Source: Geminicoccaceae bacterium (GTDB lineage: Bacteria; Pseudomonadota; Alphaproteobacteria; Geminicoccales; Geminicoccaceae). Taken from it: DNA of 64,000 nucleotides. The notes under the pieces are model-generated. The model did no database searches, was not told the DNA's origin, and was given only the letters and a program-made list of their open reading frames with translations. This document shows, piece after piece, positions 17,889 to 25,304 of this stretch. A program made the translations under genes and the position numbers. Location: contig JANQPX010000055.1 of NCBI GenBank assembly GCA_028285265.1, positions 1-64,000 on the forward strand. The letters are read 5' to 3'. Every line of letters starts with the position of its first letter. The first letter of the stretch is position 1.

Positions 17889-18252
17889 GAGAATTGAATC
17901 GCTTTTAATGACTATTTCTCGAGTTTAATTCGTGACAAAAATAGCATACGGAGAATGAAGGCAGCTAGCGAGTCCAACCATCTACTTACTTCCGCAGATG
18001 ATCGCCCAACAGGAGCACCAAGGCTTTCTGCAAAGATCGGTCTAAAGGCGGAGACGCCAAGCGTGATGCAGCCAGAATGGCCAAAGTTGGTTTCATGCCA
18101 AGCATCGCTATCGGCTCCTGTTGATTCGCTGCAATCTCAAGAAGGCTTTAATGTGGATACGGAACTGCCCAAGAATGGGGTTGACAGAACAGCACTGCAT
18201 GGATAGCGAAGGTTGATGTGTTATCGGTGTAGTTCGCTTTTGGATTTTATCT
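17889..18252. other. Spacer before the lipoprotein genes
   Basis: One open frame of 83 codons (17955-18206) has no recognisable domain and is not convincing as a gene. Otherwise nothing is seen. Confidence 0.3.
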
Positions 18253-18969
18253 ATGAGTCGCTCTTTTTGTTCCCGATCGCGCCTCTCTACGAACTTTCTC
18301 GTCGCATTGGCGACGACGGTCTTTCTTGCGGGCTGCTCGTCTGATTTTAAGGAGGTGCATTACTTTAAGTCAGTCAGCACGGACGACTCGCAAGACCGAC
18401 CAACGAACTTTTATCGGTTGACGATCACGGGCCAGTCGGCTTTTAGCAATGCCCGCTATGTTTCTGGGTTTTATGACGAGCGTGCCGTCGATCTGTTCTT
18501 CAACGAAATCAAATCAGATCCCGAGAATAATAACGCCATCGCTAAGATCTTTGAGGACGACCAAAAAGAGCCTGGGTCGGACGAAGTCATAAAGCCGTTG
18601 TCGCCTGACAATAAGAATGGCGCGTTGGTGATGATCTTTAGCACGAACGCCAATGCGGTCGCTGGCGCTATCGGCAGTTTTGCAGAGAATCAAGTGGTGG
18701 CTGATGCAGTGACCAACCTGATTAATAGAAGCACAATTAAGGAGGCCCGTGCAGCTAAGGCGATGCTTGAGGCTAATTCGGCTCAAGCGACAGCTGTAAA
18801 GGCTGAACTTGAAGCACTATTCGGTGCCGAAGAGATAAGCAATCCGGCTACGGCGAAGATTGCGTATGGCAGGATCCTAAGTGCTATCGCTAATGCTCTG
18901 GATCCGGATACGCATTTGGCCACATTCGAGGAGGCCGAAGCATGGTTTCAAGCGCGGCCGGCGGAGTAG
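18253..18969 (+). CDS. Lipoprotein (238 aa), unknown function
   Basis: A signal peptide with lipobox LAGC is lipidated at Cys28 (VALATTVFLAGCSS), with Ser-Asp after it. The mature protein begins with beta-type sequence (EVHYFKSVSTDDSQ, TNFYRLTITGQSAFSNARYV). It also has an alanine-rich helical region (EARAAKAMLEANSAQATAVK) that could be a coiled coil. No family is recognised. The next gene, also a lipoprotein, starts 5 bp after its stop, so they form an operon and probably a periplasmic complex. The island context and unique sequence suggest an accessory surface or envelope function. Confidence 0.75.
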   Translation: MSRSFCSRSRLSTNFLVALATTVFLAGCSSDFKEVHYFKSVSTDDSQDRPTNFYRLTITGQSAFSNARYVSGFYDERAVDLFFNEIKSDPENNNAIAKIFEDDQKEPGSDEVIKPLSPDNKNGALVMIFSTNANAVAGAIGSFAENQVVADAVTNLINRSTIKEARAAKAMLEANSAQATAVKAELEALFGAEEISNPATAKIAYGRILSAIANALDPDTHLATFEEAEAWFQARPAE

Positions 18970-18974
18970 TTCGA

Positions 18975-20177
18975 ATGCCAAAACGTCATCGACTTGCTTT
19001 TGTAACAATCGTCATAGCAATGGGTAGCTTGCCTGGCTGCGGTAGTTTGGATGTTAAGGTCGATATCCTGGATCCAACCTTTGTTGATGCTGTGGCAGAG
19101 CGCGAAGACATTGCCAAACACTACCGCGCCGCCCTTTCGCGGGAAGACGAATCAGAGCTGGCGGCGCTGCGAGACCAACATCGCGGCACATATAAAGACC
19201 TAGCTTCTTGCTATCGCCAAGAGGCCGCAAGATTAGAAGACGATAGCCAGAGACAAGCACTTGAGTTTCTGGCAGATTCGCTCGTGATTGATTTCGATGA
19301 TGGCACAAAGCAAGCTTATGATGAAACGCTGGCATCGCTTAAACGAATCGATGATCTGATCCAGTCAGAAGCGGCAACGATTGACCCGCATGCTGAGTTC
19401 ACCAAAGATCTCTTTGAAGCCAGGTTTGGTAACCAAACTTCATATGCTCGGGTTATCGGACTATTGGGGCAAAGAATAGACAGCTTTAATCGCCTTTATC
19501 GCCAAGTCGATTATGACCTTGTCGGACTCAAAGAACAACTTGAGATGGAGCAGTGCTCAATACGGTCCGGACCTAACAGTGTTGCAGCTGATGCTTCGGC
19601 GGAGAAGATAGATACAGAACTAGCAGCTCAAATTGCAGATTTGCAGACCAAACGAGACTCCGTGATAGGCGGTCAGGCACTCACGGAGTTTCGCTATGCG
19701 TATGCCGTCGCATCGGCAGATGATAGGTACTGGGAGAGTGGGTTTAATCAGACATTGGGGCGTGGCTATTTCGGAAATCTCAATTTCGCCGTCAAGATGG
19801 AAGACCTCGCCGACTTTACCATCAAAGGTCTGACGTTTGACCCTAGCGAAGTGGCGCGGGTCGCCGCGCGGGTTACCACTCAGGGTATGTTGACGGCAGC
19901 ACAACTGGCTGGTGTTCCGGTTGCGCTTCAAGGCGTTGCTGATGGCACTGACGGCAAGGCTTTGGCAGATCGATCACAGGCATTGGCCACGCTTGAAGCG
20001 GAAGAAGTAGCCCGACAGGCAAAGATCGACAGCCAGCGAAAGGCTCTGCGCCTCATTGCAGAGCGGATCATTTCCGAGAAGTCAAGATTGGGAGAAAGAA
20101 ATTCAGTGGCCGCTCTAAAGACGACGTTCGATGCTCATAAGCAGCGCTTGGTCACCAGCCCCGCTAGCAGCAACTGA
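18975..20177 (+). CDS. Lipoprotein with long coiled coil (400 aa)
   Basis: The ATG encoding MPKRHRLAFVTI follows GGCGGAG closely and gives a signal peptide with lipobox LPGC (Cys22). The mature protein is largely helical, with heptad stretches (ALRDQHRGTYKDLASCYRQE, then LATLEAEEVARQAKIDSQRK). A central block, SVIGGQALTEFRYAYAVASA then FNQTLGRGYFGNL, looks conserved and folded. No database family is recognised. Its position 5 bp after another lipoprotein gene and before a small KOW-like gene suggests one transcript encoding an envelope assembly. A longer start at 18942 would overlap the upstream gene and bury the signal peptide. Confidence 0.75.
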   Translation: MPKRHRLAFVTIVIAMGSLPGCGSLDVKVDILDPTFVDAVAEREDIAKHYRAALSREDESELAALRDQHRGTYKDLASCYRQEAARLEDDSQRQALEFLADSLVIDFDDGTKQAYDETLASLKRIDDLIQSEAATIDPHAEFTKDLFEARFGNQTSYARVIGLLGQRIDSFNRLYRQVDYDLVGLKEQLEMEQCSIRSGPNSVAADASAEKIDTELAAQIADLQTKRDSVIGGQALTEFRYAYAVASADDRYWESGFNQTLGRGYFGNLNFAVKMEDLADFTIKGLTFDPSEVARVAARVTTQGMLTAAQLAGVPVALQGVADGTDGKALADRSQALATLEAEEVARQAKIDSQRKALRLIAERIISEKSRLGERNSVAALKTTFDAHKQRLVTSPASSN

Positions 20178-20219
20178 TAACTTTGGCTGGACTGATTCTT
20201 AGGAAAAGGACAAGCAACG

Positions 20220-20453
20220 ATGGCTCTGTCAGTTGGTGATGCTGTTGAACTCAAGAACTCTGGCACCTCAGTGGCAGGCGGAGTAACCATCAGGATGGAA
20301 CCAGGATTAGTCGGGCGGATTTGCCGAATGACGCCTTTCGGATTCTGCAACGTACAATTTGAAGAAATTGGTTGTCGTCGCGTGCACCGTCGCCGACTGA
20401 TCCAGACAAATAGACCGGCCCCTCAATGCGAGCCGCACTGCACAGGTTCCTAG
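20220..20453 (+). CDS. Small KOW/SH3-like domain protein (77 aa)
   Basis: LSVGDAVELKNSG, then GLVGRICRMTPFGFCNVQF and RRVHRRRLIQ, form the strand pattern of a KOW- or SH3-like barrel with a basic C-terminus. It lies 42 bp after the second lipoprotein gene on the same strand and is likely co-transcribed. Such tiny proteins are often annotated as hypothetical. A nucleic-acid or protein contact role is possible, but nothing specific can be shown. Confidence 0.6.
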   Translation: MALSVGDAVELKNSGTSVAGGVTIRMEPGLVGRICRMTPFGFCNVQFEEIGCRRVHRRRLIQTNRPAPQCEPHCTGS

Positions 20454-20534
20454 CACGGCTCGAGGGAGCAGATGGTTTGGGCACAATCTAAAGTCGATCT
20501 CCTCCTTCCAATTCTGAGCGAGAGTCAAATCCGA

Positions 20535-21134
20535 TCAATCACGGTCGTATCCTGCAGCAGAGAAGTAATTCTCGCACTCTTCAGGGCTGAACAGATCGAT
20601 AGCTTTGGCAATGGCTTGCCAGAGATCATCGATCGTTCTGGCTGCAACCTTTTTGAGGAAAGCTTTCATCTTCGAAAAGGCCATTTCGATAGGATTGAAG
20701 TCAGGACTGTAAGGCGGCAGGAACCTGAGCGTTGCACCGGCTGCTTCAATCGCTTCACGGACGGCAACCGGCTTATGAGCGGGGAGGTTATCCATGACCA
20801 CGATGTCCCCTGGAGACAAGGTGGGCACCAAGACCTGCTCGACATAGGCCAGGAAGGCGGTGCCATGCATCGGACCATCAAGCGTCATAGGTGCGGTCAT
20901 GCCGTCTAAGCGAAGAGCACCCACAAAGGTCGTCGTTTTCCAATGCCCATGGGGAGTCGGCGCGCGACAGCGTTCGCCTCGAGGAGCTCGTCCATAACGC
21001 CTGGCCATCTTTGTTGATGTTCCGGTTTCATCGATAAACACCAACCGCTCTGGCTCGAGATCAATTTGCGCATCGAACCAAGCCTGCCGTCGGCGCAAAA
21101 CATCAGGGCGTTGTTGCTCAGCGGCGTGCGCGGC
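20535..21134 (-). CDS. IS630 transposase, catalytic part (orfB)
   Basis: Encodes the DDE domain: LVFIDETGTSTKMARRYG (first Asp), IVVMDNLPAHKP (second Asp) and RFLPPYSPDFNPIEMAFSKM (last Glu). This is the standard IS630/Tc1-mariner signature. The frame is open upstream of its first Met (AAHAAEQQRPDVLRRRQAWF), joining orfA after a frameshift. The functional protein is probably an orfA-orfB fusion of about 310 aa. The catalytic triad is intact, so the element may be active. Confidence 0.9.
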   Translation of the reverse strand, partial: AAHAAEQQRPDVLRRRQAWFDAQIDLEPERLVFIDETGTSTKMARRYGRAPRGERCRAPTPHGHWKTTTFVGALRLDGMTAPMTLDGPMHGTAFLAYVEQVLVPTLSPGDIVVMDNLPAHKPVAVREAIEAAGATLRFLPPYSPDFNPIEMAFSKMKAFLKKVAARTIDDLWQAIAKAIDLFSPEECENYFSAAGYDRD

Positions 21135-21480
21135 ATTTTTTATACGTCATGTCGTGACGATCAAGCAGACGCCAGATCGAACTTGGTGTCACACGGAGGC
21201 CATGGGTTTGTTCGACATAATTGGCCAGCTCAGCCAGCGTACGATCCGAGTTCTTCGCCAACATGACGATCTCATCAGCGTACGCTTCGAGCCGATGGGA
21301 GCGATGATCGCCACCTCGCGCACGGGGTTGAACGCTATCGGTACGTCGCTTCTGGTCGACCCATTTGATCGCCGTCGAGGGAGCCACCTTAAAAAGCGTC
21401 GCAGCTGAACGCCGCGACATCCCACCTTCAACAGCTGATACCAGCCGTTCACGTAAATCCGTCGACAGAGTTTTTGGCAT
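21118..21480 (-). CDS. IS630 transposase, DNA-binding part (orfA)
   Basis: A 120-aa helix-turn-helix protein (LRERLVSAVEGGMSRRSAAT; TLAELANYVEQTHGLRVTPS). Near its end TATAAAAAATGCC provides a slippery A6 run. A shift there would continue into orfB as KK(T/S)AHAAEQ, the usual IS630 junction. Its Shine-Dalgarno sequence GGAGG lies in the loop of a hairpin directly upstream. Confidence 0.88.
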   Translation of the reverse strand: MPKTLSTDLRERLVSAVEGGMSRRSAATLFKVAPSTAIKWVDQKRRTDSVQPRARGGDHRSHRLEAYADEIVMLAKNSDRTLAELANYVEQTHGLRVTPSSIWRLLDRHDMTYKKCRARR

Positions 21481-21481
21481 C

Positions 21482-21506
21482 AGGGCTGGCCTCCTTCACC
21501 AGCCCT
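21482..21506 (-). promoter_or_regulatory. Hairpin around the transposase ribosome-binding site
   Basis: On the minus strand AGGGCTGG and CCAGCCCT form an 8-bp stem whose loop contains GAAGGAGG, a strong Shine-Dalgarno sequence. The stem ends 1 nt before the orfA ATG. Such a structure can limit transposase translation, especially from read-through transcripts. Confidence 0.55.
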
Positions 21507-21722
21507 CGTGATGAATCACATAACCAACCAAATGGGAATCCCTAATGATTCCATACGGTTAAATTTTTCTCTAGTGGTTCCAAGGTAGGCGCAAGCGGTT
21601 GAAGAGTCGGTCTCCATATTCTTTGTCGTGAGCGTGCATCCAGGATTTTGGACTTGGGTGACTTGTACTTTTGCCAGGTTACCTCCAATTACTGAAAAGA
21701 AAAGGGGAAGAATGACAGGCCA
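21507..21722. other. Right flank of the IS and promoter region of the TIR gene
   Basis: AT-rich. AAAAGGGGAAGAATG lies upstream of the TIR start, but the gene's own ATG follows GACAGGCCA with little spacing. No other feature is seen. Confidence 0.35.
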
Positions 21723-22295
21723 ATGAAGAAAGACTTTTTCGTCAGCTACAATTCAAGAGATACCGACTGGGCGGAGTGGATTGCTTGGATCTTGGAGGAG
21801 GAAGGCTATACCGTCGCGATCCAGATATGGGACTTTGTTCCAGGATCCAACTTTGTCTCAGAAATGCAAAAGTCTGTCACCTCAGCATCAAAGACCATCG
21901 CAGTGGTCTCGAAGAGCTTTCTACGTGCAAATTTTACCGAAGCTGAATGGGCCGCTGCATTCTCCCATGATCCGCAAGGATTCCAGAGAAAGCTTATCCC
22001 AATCAGAGTCGATGATTGCACACCAGACGGACTGCTGAAAACGATAGTCTACATTGATTTGGCTGGTTGCAAGGATGCATCGAAAGCAAAGCGATCGATA
22101 CTGTCGGGCGTCTCGTTTGAACGTCTGAAGCCGCTTTTTCGCCCTTCGTTCCCAGGCGAGCTTAATAGTGGGCATATCGAAGCTGTTGAAACTCCCATCT
22201 TCCCGCCAGAAAATGTAGTGACGGGGAACGACTCAAAAGGGAAAATAGGATATGCTAAAAAACGCAGGCTTCTCGGTGATGATATCGAAATCTAA
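21723..22295 (+). CDS. Orphan TIR-domain protein (190 aa)
   Basis: Starts with the canonical first strand KDFFVSYNSRDTDWAEWIAW. The box 2 region reads PGSNFVSEMQKSVTSASKTI. SKSFLRANFTEAEWAAAF places Glu75 in the position of the catalytic glutamate of NAD-cleaving TIR domains. The domain ends at about residue 140. The last 50 residues are low in predicted structure and carry no second domain, so the protein is either a short TIR effector or a truncated TIR-NB-ARC/TPR type. The gene is next to an IS630 copy, which could explain truncation. It is convergent with the thymidylate-synthase-like gene. Likely part of an anti-phage NADase system, but no sensor is adjacent. Confidence 0.85.
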   Translation: MKKDFFVSYNSRDTDWAEWIAWILEEEGYTVAIQIWDFVPGSNFVSEMQKSVTSASKTIAVVSKSFLRANFTEAEWAAAFSHDPQGFQRKLIPIRVDDCTPDGLLKTIVYIDLAGCKDASKAKRSILSGVSFERLKPLFRPSFPGELNSGHIEAVETPIFPPENVVTGNDSKGKIGYAKKRRLLGDDIEI

Positions 22296-22430
22296 AGGCC
22301 GCATGCGAAGCCTACGAGTGACTCTGTGCAACCAAGTCTCAAGCGGACCGGCCCACCCGAAGCACTCGGCATTGATCGTCAGAGAACGGCCTATGTGCAA
22401 ACTGAAGTTGAGTCGCCGATTTTTTTTCAC

Positions 22431-23120
22431 CTAAGCAGCATCTCTTAGCTCAAATTGCTCAAATTGTTGCAAGACATCCGCTGTTTCGTATCCATACTCC
22501 GCCAGGATATCCTGGGCCTTCTCTACATCGCTCTTGTAAATGTGCGGCACCCTCGCGAAAATCTCAAGTTTTCCCATACCAACTTGGAGATCACTTGCTA
22601 TCTCCATATGCATTTTTCTCAGGCTCATAAAGTTAGCGTAGCTTTTATAAGCGTTTTGGGATCGAAAAATTGCCGTCATTACCAGCTTTTGATCCCGCAG
22701 TCTCAACATTAGTTCGGTTAGGCAAGGGACTCTTGGCATCTTATCTGTCATGTCTTCATCAGGTTTCAGTAATACCATCGAGACAGATTTTCTCTCAGGC
22801 TTGCTTCTCAGTAACCTTTTCGCCTTTTCTATCTGATTAATGTTTTCCCCATAACTAAAGAGCCGACTTCCATATGCCGAGCCAAATTCCGGCATAATCT
22901 CCATGGCATACATTTTTTCCGAATATTTTTTTATCGCTTCATTGTCTCCGTACTTATCAATAATTGCATCATGACTGTCATCACAGTTCAAAATAATAAA
23001 GGCAGCATCATGCTCGATGATGGGCTCTTTGTCGTCCGCAATAACTGACCCGCCTGATATAACATAATACATGTACTTCAGCCATGCTTGCCCAACTTTG
23101 TTTTCATTGATTTTGGTCAT
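22431..23120 (-). CDS. Thymidylate-synthase-fold protein (229 aa)
   Basis: The C-terminal two-thirds follow ThyA block by block. YGSRLFSYGENINQIEKAKR corresponds to YGxxWR...DQ. RVPCLTELMLRLRDQ corresponds to PPCHxxxQF, with Cys133 kept as the nucleophile candidate and Leu in place of His. FRSQNAYKSYANFMSL corresponds to RSxDxxLGxPFNxA, and VPHIYKSDVEKAQ to DxHxYxNHxxQ. The N-terminal 80 residues lack the usual ThyA start. It is therefore a divergent family member, not housekeeping thyA. Its start overlaps the stop of the upstream membrane-protein gene by 4 bp. A role in (deoxy)uridylate binding or modification is inferred from fold only. Confidence 0.7.
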   Translation of the reverse strand: MTKINENKVGQAWLKYMYYVISGGSVIADDKEPIIEHDAAFIILNCDDSHDAIIDKYGDNEAIKKYSEKMYAMEIMPEFGSAYGSRLFSYGENINQIEKAKRLLRSKPERKSVSMVLLKPDEDMTDKMPRVPCLTELMLRLRDQKLVMTAIFRSQNAYKSYANFMSLRKMHMEIASDLQVGMGKLEIFARVPHIYKSDVEKAQDILAEYGYETADVLQQFEQFELRDAA

Positions 23121-24073
23121 GATTGATCCTCTTGCCTTGAGGTAAGGCTGGCTGGTGGTTCATGATAACGAAGTTGATCTCGCAGGCCATCTCTAGTGAA
23201 AAGCACATATACATGGACCGCCAAGACACCGACTGCAGAGATTATTTGTGTTGCTGTCGATACATTAGCATCAAGTCCACTTATGCCGATATACACATAC
23301 AAAGAATTAAGGATGCCAATAAACAGAAAATACCACACTTCCCAATAGACTATTGATATTGATGGTGGATAAGTCGGATTCCATGGGATATTGGGTTTCC
23401 AATTCACCTGGAATTTCCTTAACTCCTCAACATAAAGCCGCCTGAAGTTGTTTATCATTCTAACATTTCTGAGGCGCCTACAATGTGCATCCACTAATCT
23501 TGTAAAGGGTATTATTCCCAGAATGCCAGATACTAGCGTCAATAAAAAGAGGAAGTCAGGGATCTTTGAAAAAGTTACGATATCATCGAGAGGTATTACG
23601 TGACTTACAACAAGAAGAAAACTGCATAGAAATGGAAGAATTGCCGTGAATGTTGTCATTGTCAAAGCAGAATTGCGCTCGTGAATTGACGAGATGTACA
23701 AATCATAGACTTTATGAAAGTCGGTGCGAATCAATAAAAAGACATCAAACAGATGCTCTTTTTGATTGAGGATCAGGCCTTCAAATGCTGATGTATCCTC
23801 TTTCAGGCCTGGTTTATCGACCATCTCTGTACCTGCTAAAACAGCAAATCTGCAGAGTGCGGACAAATTGGCTGCCCAGCCTGAACACCTATCATGCTCG
23901 CTAATTCGCCGTAAAAGAGAAAAGTGATCAGCATTACACAACCTTAGATTAAACAACAATTCTTGCTTATAACGAACACCTTGCATCTTTTCAACTATCT
24001 TTTCACGCTTATAACCACTGGCTCGCCGAACGAAACAGAGCATAGTACGCACGATGGTATGGAGAAAAGGCAA
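23117..24073 (-). CDS. Membrane protein (4 TM helices) coupled to the ThyA-like gene
   Basis: About 318 aa. A ~135-residue cytoplasmic N-terminal region contains several Cys and His (NLRLCNADHFSLLRRISEHD). It is followed by two paired helices (FTAILPFLCSFLLVVSHVI; FLFLLTLVSGILGIIPFT), a basic loop, and two more (VWYFLFIGILNSLYVYIGIS; ISAVGVLAVHVYVLF). No named family is recognised; the layout recalls small multi-TM effectors of nucleotide-based conflict systems. The outermost start is TTG, and ATG codons at 24043 or 23986 are alternatives. It is coupled (ATGA-type overlap) to the ThyA-like gene and divergent from a Maf pyrophosphatase. Composition is AT-rich. Confidence 0.65.
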   Translation of the reverse strand: MPFLHTIVRTMLCFVRRASGYKREKIVEKMQGVRYKQELLFNLRLCNADHFSLLRRISEHDRCSGWAANLSALCRFAVLAGTEMVDKPGLKEDTSAFEGLILNQKEHLFDVFLLIRTDFHKVYDLYISSIHERNSALTMTTFTAILPFLCSFLLVVSHVIPLDDIVTFSKIPDFLFLLTLVSGILGIIPFTRLVDAHCRRLRNVRMINNFRRLYVEELRKFQVNWKPNIPWNPTYPPSISIVYWEVWYFLFIGILNSLYVYIGISGLDANVSTATQIISAVGVLAVHVYVLFTRDGLRDQLRYHEPPASLTSRQEDQS

Positions 24074-24157
24074 TGATTTTTAGTCAAATGCGGGGAATTT
24101 TGTGTCGTTCGTGGCCGTGTGAGCACATCGACATTGGCATAACGGATTAGCGCGACA

Positions 24158-24781
24158 GTGGTTTCCAAGCACATAATTCTTGCTTCGGCCTCGCCTCGCC
24201 GTGCTGCCTTACTAAGGCAGGTCGGAGTTCCGTTTGACGTCTCCGCGAGCGACGTTCCTGAAGCCATTGATGGATCGATTTCGGGACCGGACAATGCAAC
24301 TAGGTTGGCCCATCAGAAGGCAGCGTCGGTGAGCGAAATGTTCCCCCGCTCTTTCGTTATCGGAGCTGATACGATTGGCGAATTGAACGGCGAGGTCTTA
24401 GGAAAACCAACTTCGGAGCGAGAAGCAGCATCAATGCTGAGGAAACTTAGCGGATCTACTCATCGCGTAATAACAGGCGTTGCGATACTTAATAAAGAGG
24501 CGGGTATAAATGATCTATTTTACAGAGAGAGTCATGTTACTTTTAAAGAATTAAATAAATCAACTATAGGAAGATATTTGCGAACAAGGGAATACGTCGA
24601 CAAAGCTGGAGCATACGCCATTCAGGGCATCGGCGCGGTTTTCGTGCAGAATATTGAAGGTTGCTTTTATAATATCATGGGCCTTCCATTATGCGACCTA
24701 TGCACAAGGTTGATACGCTATATCGACGAGGAAACTGTCTTCGTGCCTGCAGATGTATCTAAACGAAAGCGAGCCAGGTAA
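24158..24781 (+). CDS. maf-like: Maf-like nucleotide pyrophosphatase
   Basis: 207 aa with every Maf hallmark: ILASASPRRAALLRQVGV at the start, GADTIGELNGEVLGKP (Asp71, Lys83), LSGSTHRVITGVA, and DKAGAYAIQGIGAVFVQNIE (Gln156), then NIMGLPL. The family hydrolyses dTTP, UTP and related or modified nucleotides to monophosphates. The DxAGaYaIQG form fits the dTTP/UTP-type. The start is a GTG. It is divergent from the membrane/ThyA-like pair with about 85 bp between start codons, so a shared promoter region is likely. Alphaproteobacteria usually carry other maf copies elsewhere, so this one is probably specialised. Confidence 0.88.
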   Translation: MVSKHIILASASPRRAALLRQVGVPFDVSASDVPEAIDGSISGPDNATRLAHQKAASVSEMFPRSFVIGADTIGELNGEVLGKPTSEREAASMLRKLSGSTHRVITGVAILNKEAGINDLFYRESHVTFKELNKSTIGRYLRTREYVDKAGAYAIQGIGAVFVQNIEGCFYNIMGLPLCDLCTRLIRYIDEETVFVPADVSKRKRAR

Positions 24782-24837
24782 AATGGATCAGCTTTGTCCA
24801 TCTGATCACGTCCCATCGTCCTCCAAGCCCCGTCTCC

Positions 24838-24955
24838 AGGAGAGACAGTGGTCATGGATAACCTCCCCAGCTCATAAGCCGGTTGCCGTCCGTGAAGCGA
24901 TTGAAGCGGCAGGTGCAACGCTCAAGTTCCTGCCGCCCTACAGTCCCGACTGCGG
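24838..24955 (+). pseudogene. IS630 transposase fragment (second copy)
   Basis: Encodes AHKPVAVREAIEAAGATLKF, then LPPYSPD, nearly the same as the DDE core of the IS630 transposase at 20535. The preceding VVMDNLP is disturbed by small indels. The fragment ends abruptly at PYSPD, where IS701-derived sequence begins on the other strand. Confidence 0.85.
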
Positions 24956-24956
24956 T

Positions 24957-25173
24957 CTAAAAGTGACTGGATCCGATAGGGGCGTTCAAAACCGGCTTCT
25001 TCCGACAACATCCAGCCTGTCTTGCGCTCCGCGTCAGACAGCAACCCATTGATAAAAGCGCCAGCAGAAAATTGCGTCTCAGATCGCCCCAAAGAAGGAG
25101 CAATGTGGTCTTTGAATTCAACAAGCGCTGACTTCCAATCGATGAGCGTTCCTGGCCAAGACGCTACTGGCAT
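24957..25173 (-). pseudogene. IS701-family transposase, N-terminal fragment
   Basis: Reads MPVASWPGTLIDWKSALVEF, then FGRSETQ-like sequence and SAGAFINGLLSDAERKTGWM followed by LSEEAGFERPYRIQSLLDRS. This is the start of IS701/IS4-like transposases (ERKNGWQLAE-type motif). The rest is missing; the frame runs into the IS630 fragment. Confidence 0.75.
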
Positions 25174-25304
25174 CACGTGATCCCCCGATAAAATCGGATA
25201 TGATGGAATCACACATAACAACAAAATGCAACTGTAGTACTAGTCGAGGTCATCACGATAGGGTTAGGTATTGCTAGAAAGCTTTCGGATTCATTATCAA
25301 TTCT

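Larger units (their letters stand above)
20454..21560 (-). mobile_element. IS630-family insertion sequence
   Basis: Carries overlapping orfA and orfB typical of IS630, with a shift near an A6 run. I could not identify matching terminal inverted repeats or the flanking TA duplication by eye, so the outer limits are approximate. A second, degraded copy of the same transposase lies at about 24838. The element separates the lipoprotein operon from the orphan TIR gene. Confidence 0.7.

Noticed and set aside
17955..18206. 83-codon frame between the pentapeptide gene and the lipoproteins
   Set aside because: No domain, no clear ribosome-binding site, unlike real proteins in composition.
20454..21560. 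Terminal inverted repeats of the IS630 element
   Set aside because: I compared both flanks and found no convincing matching ends, so exact borders are not claimed.
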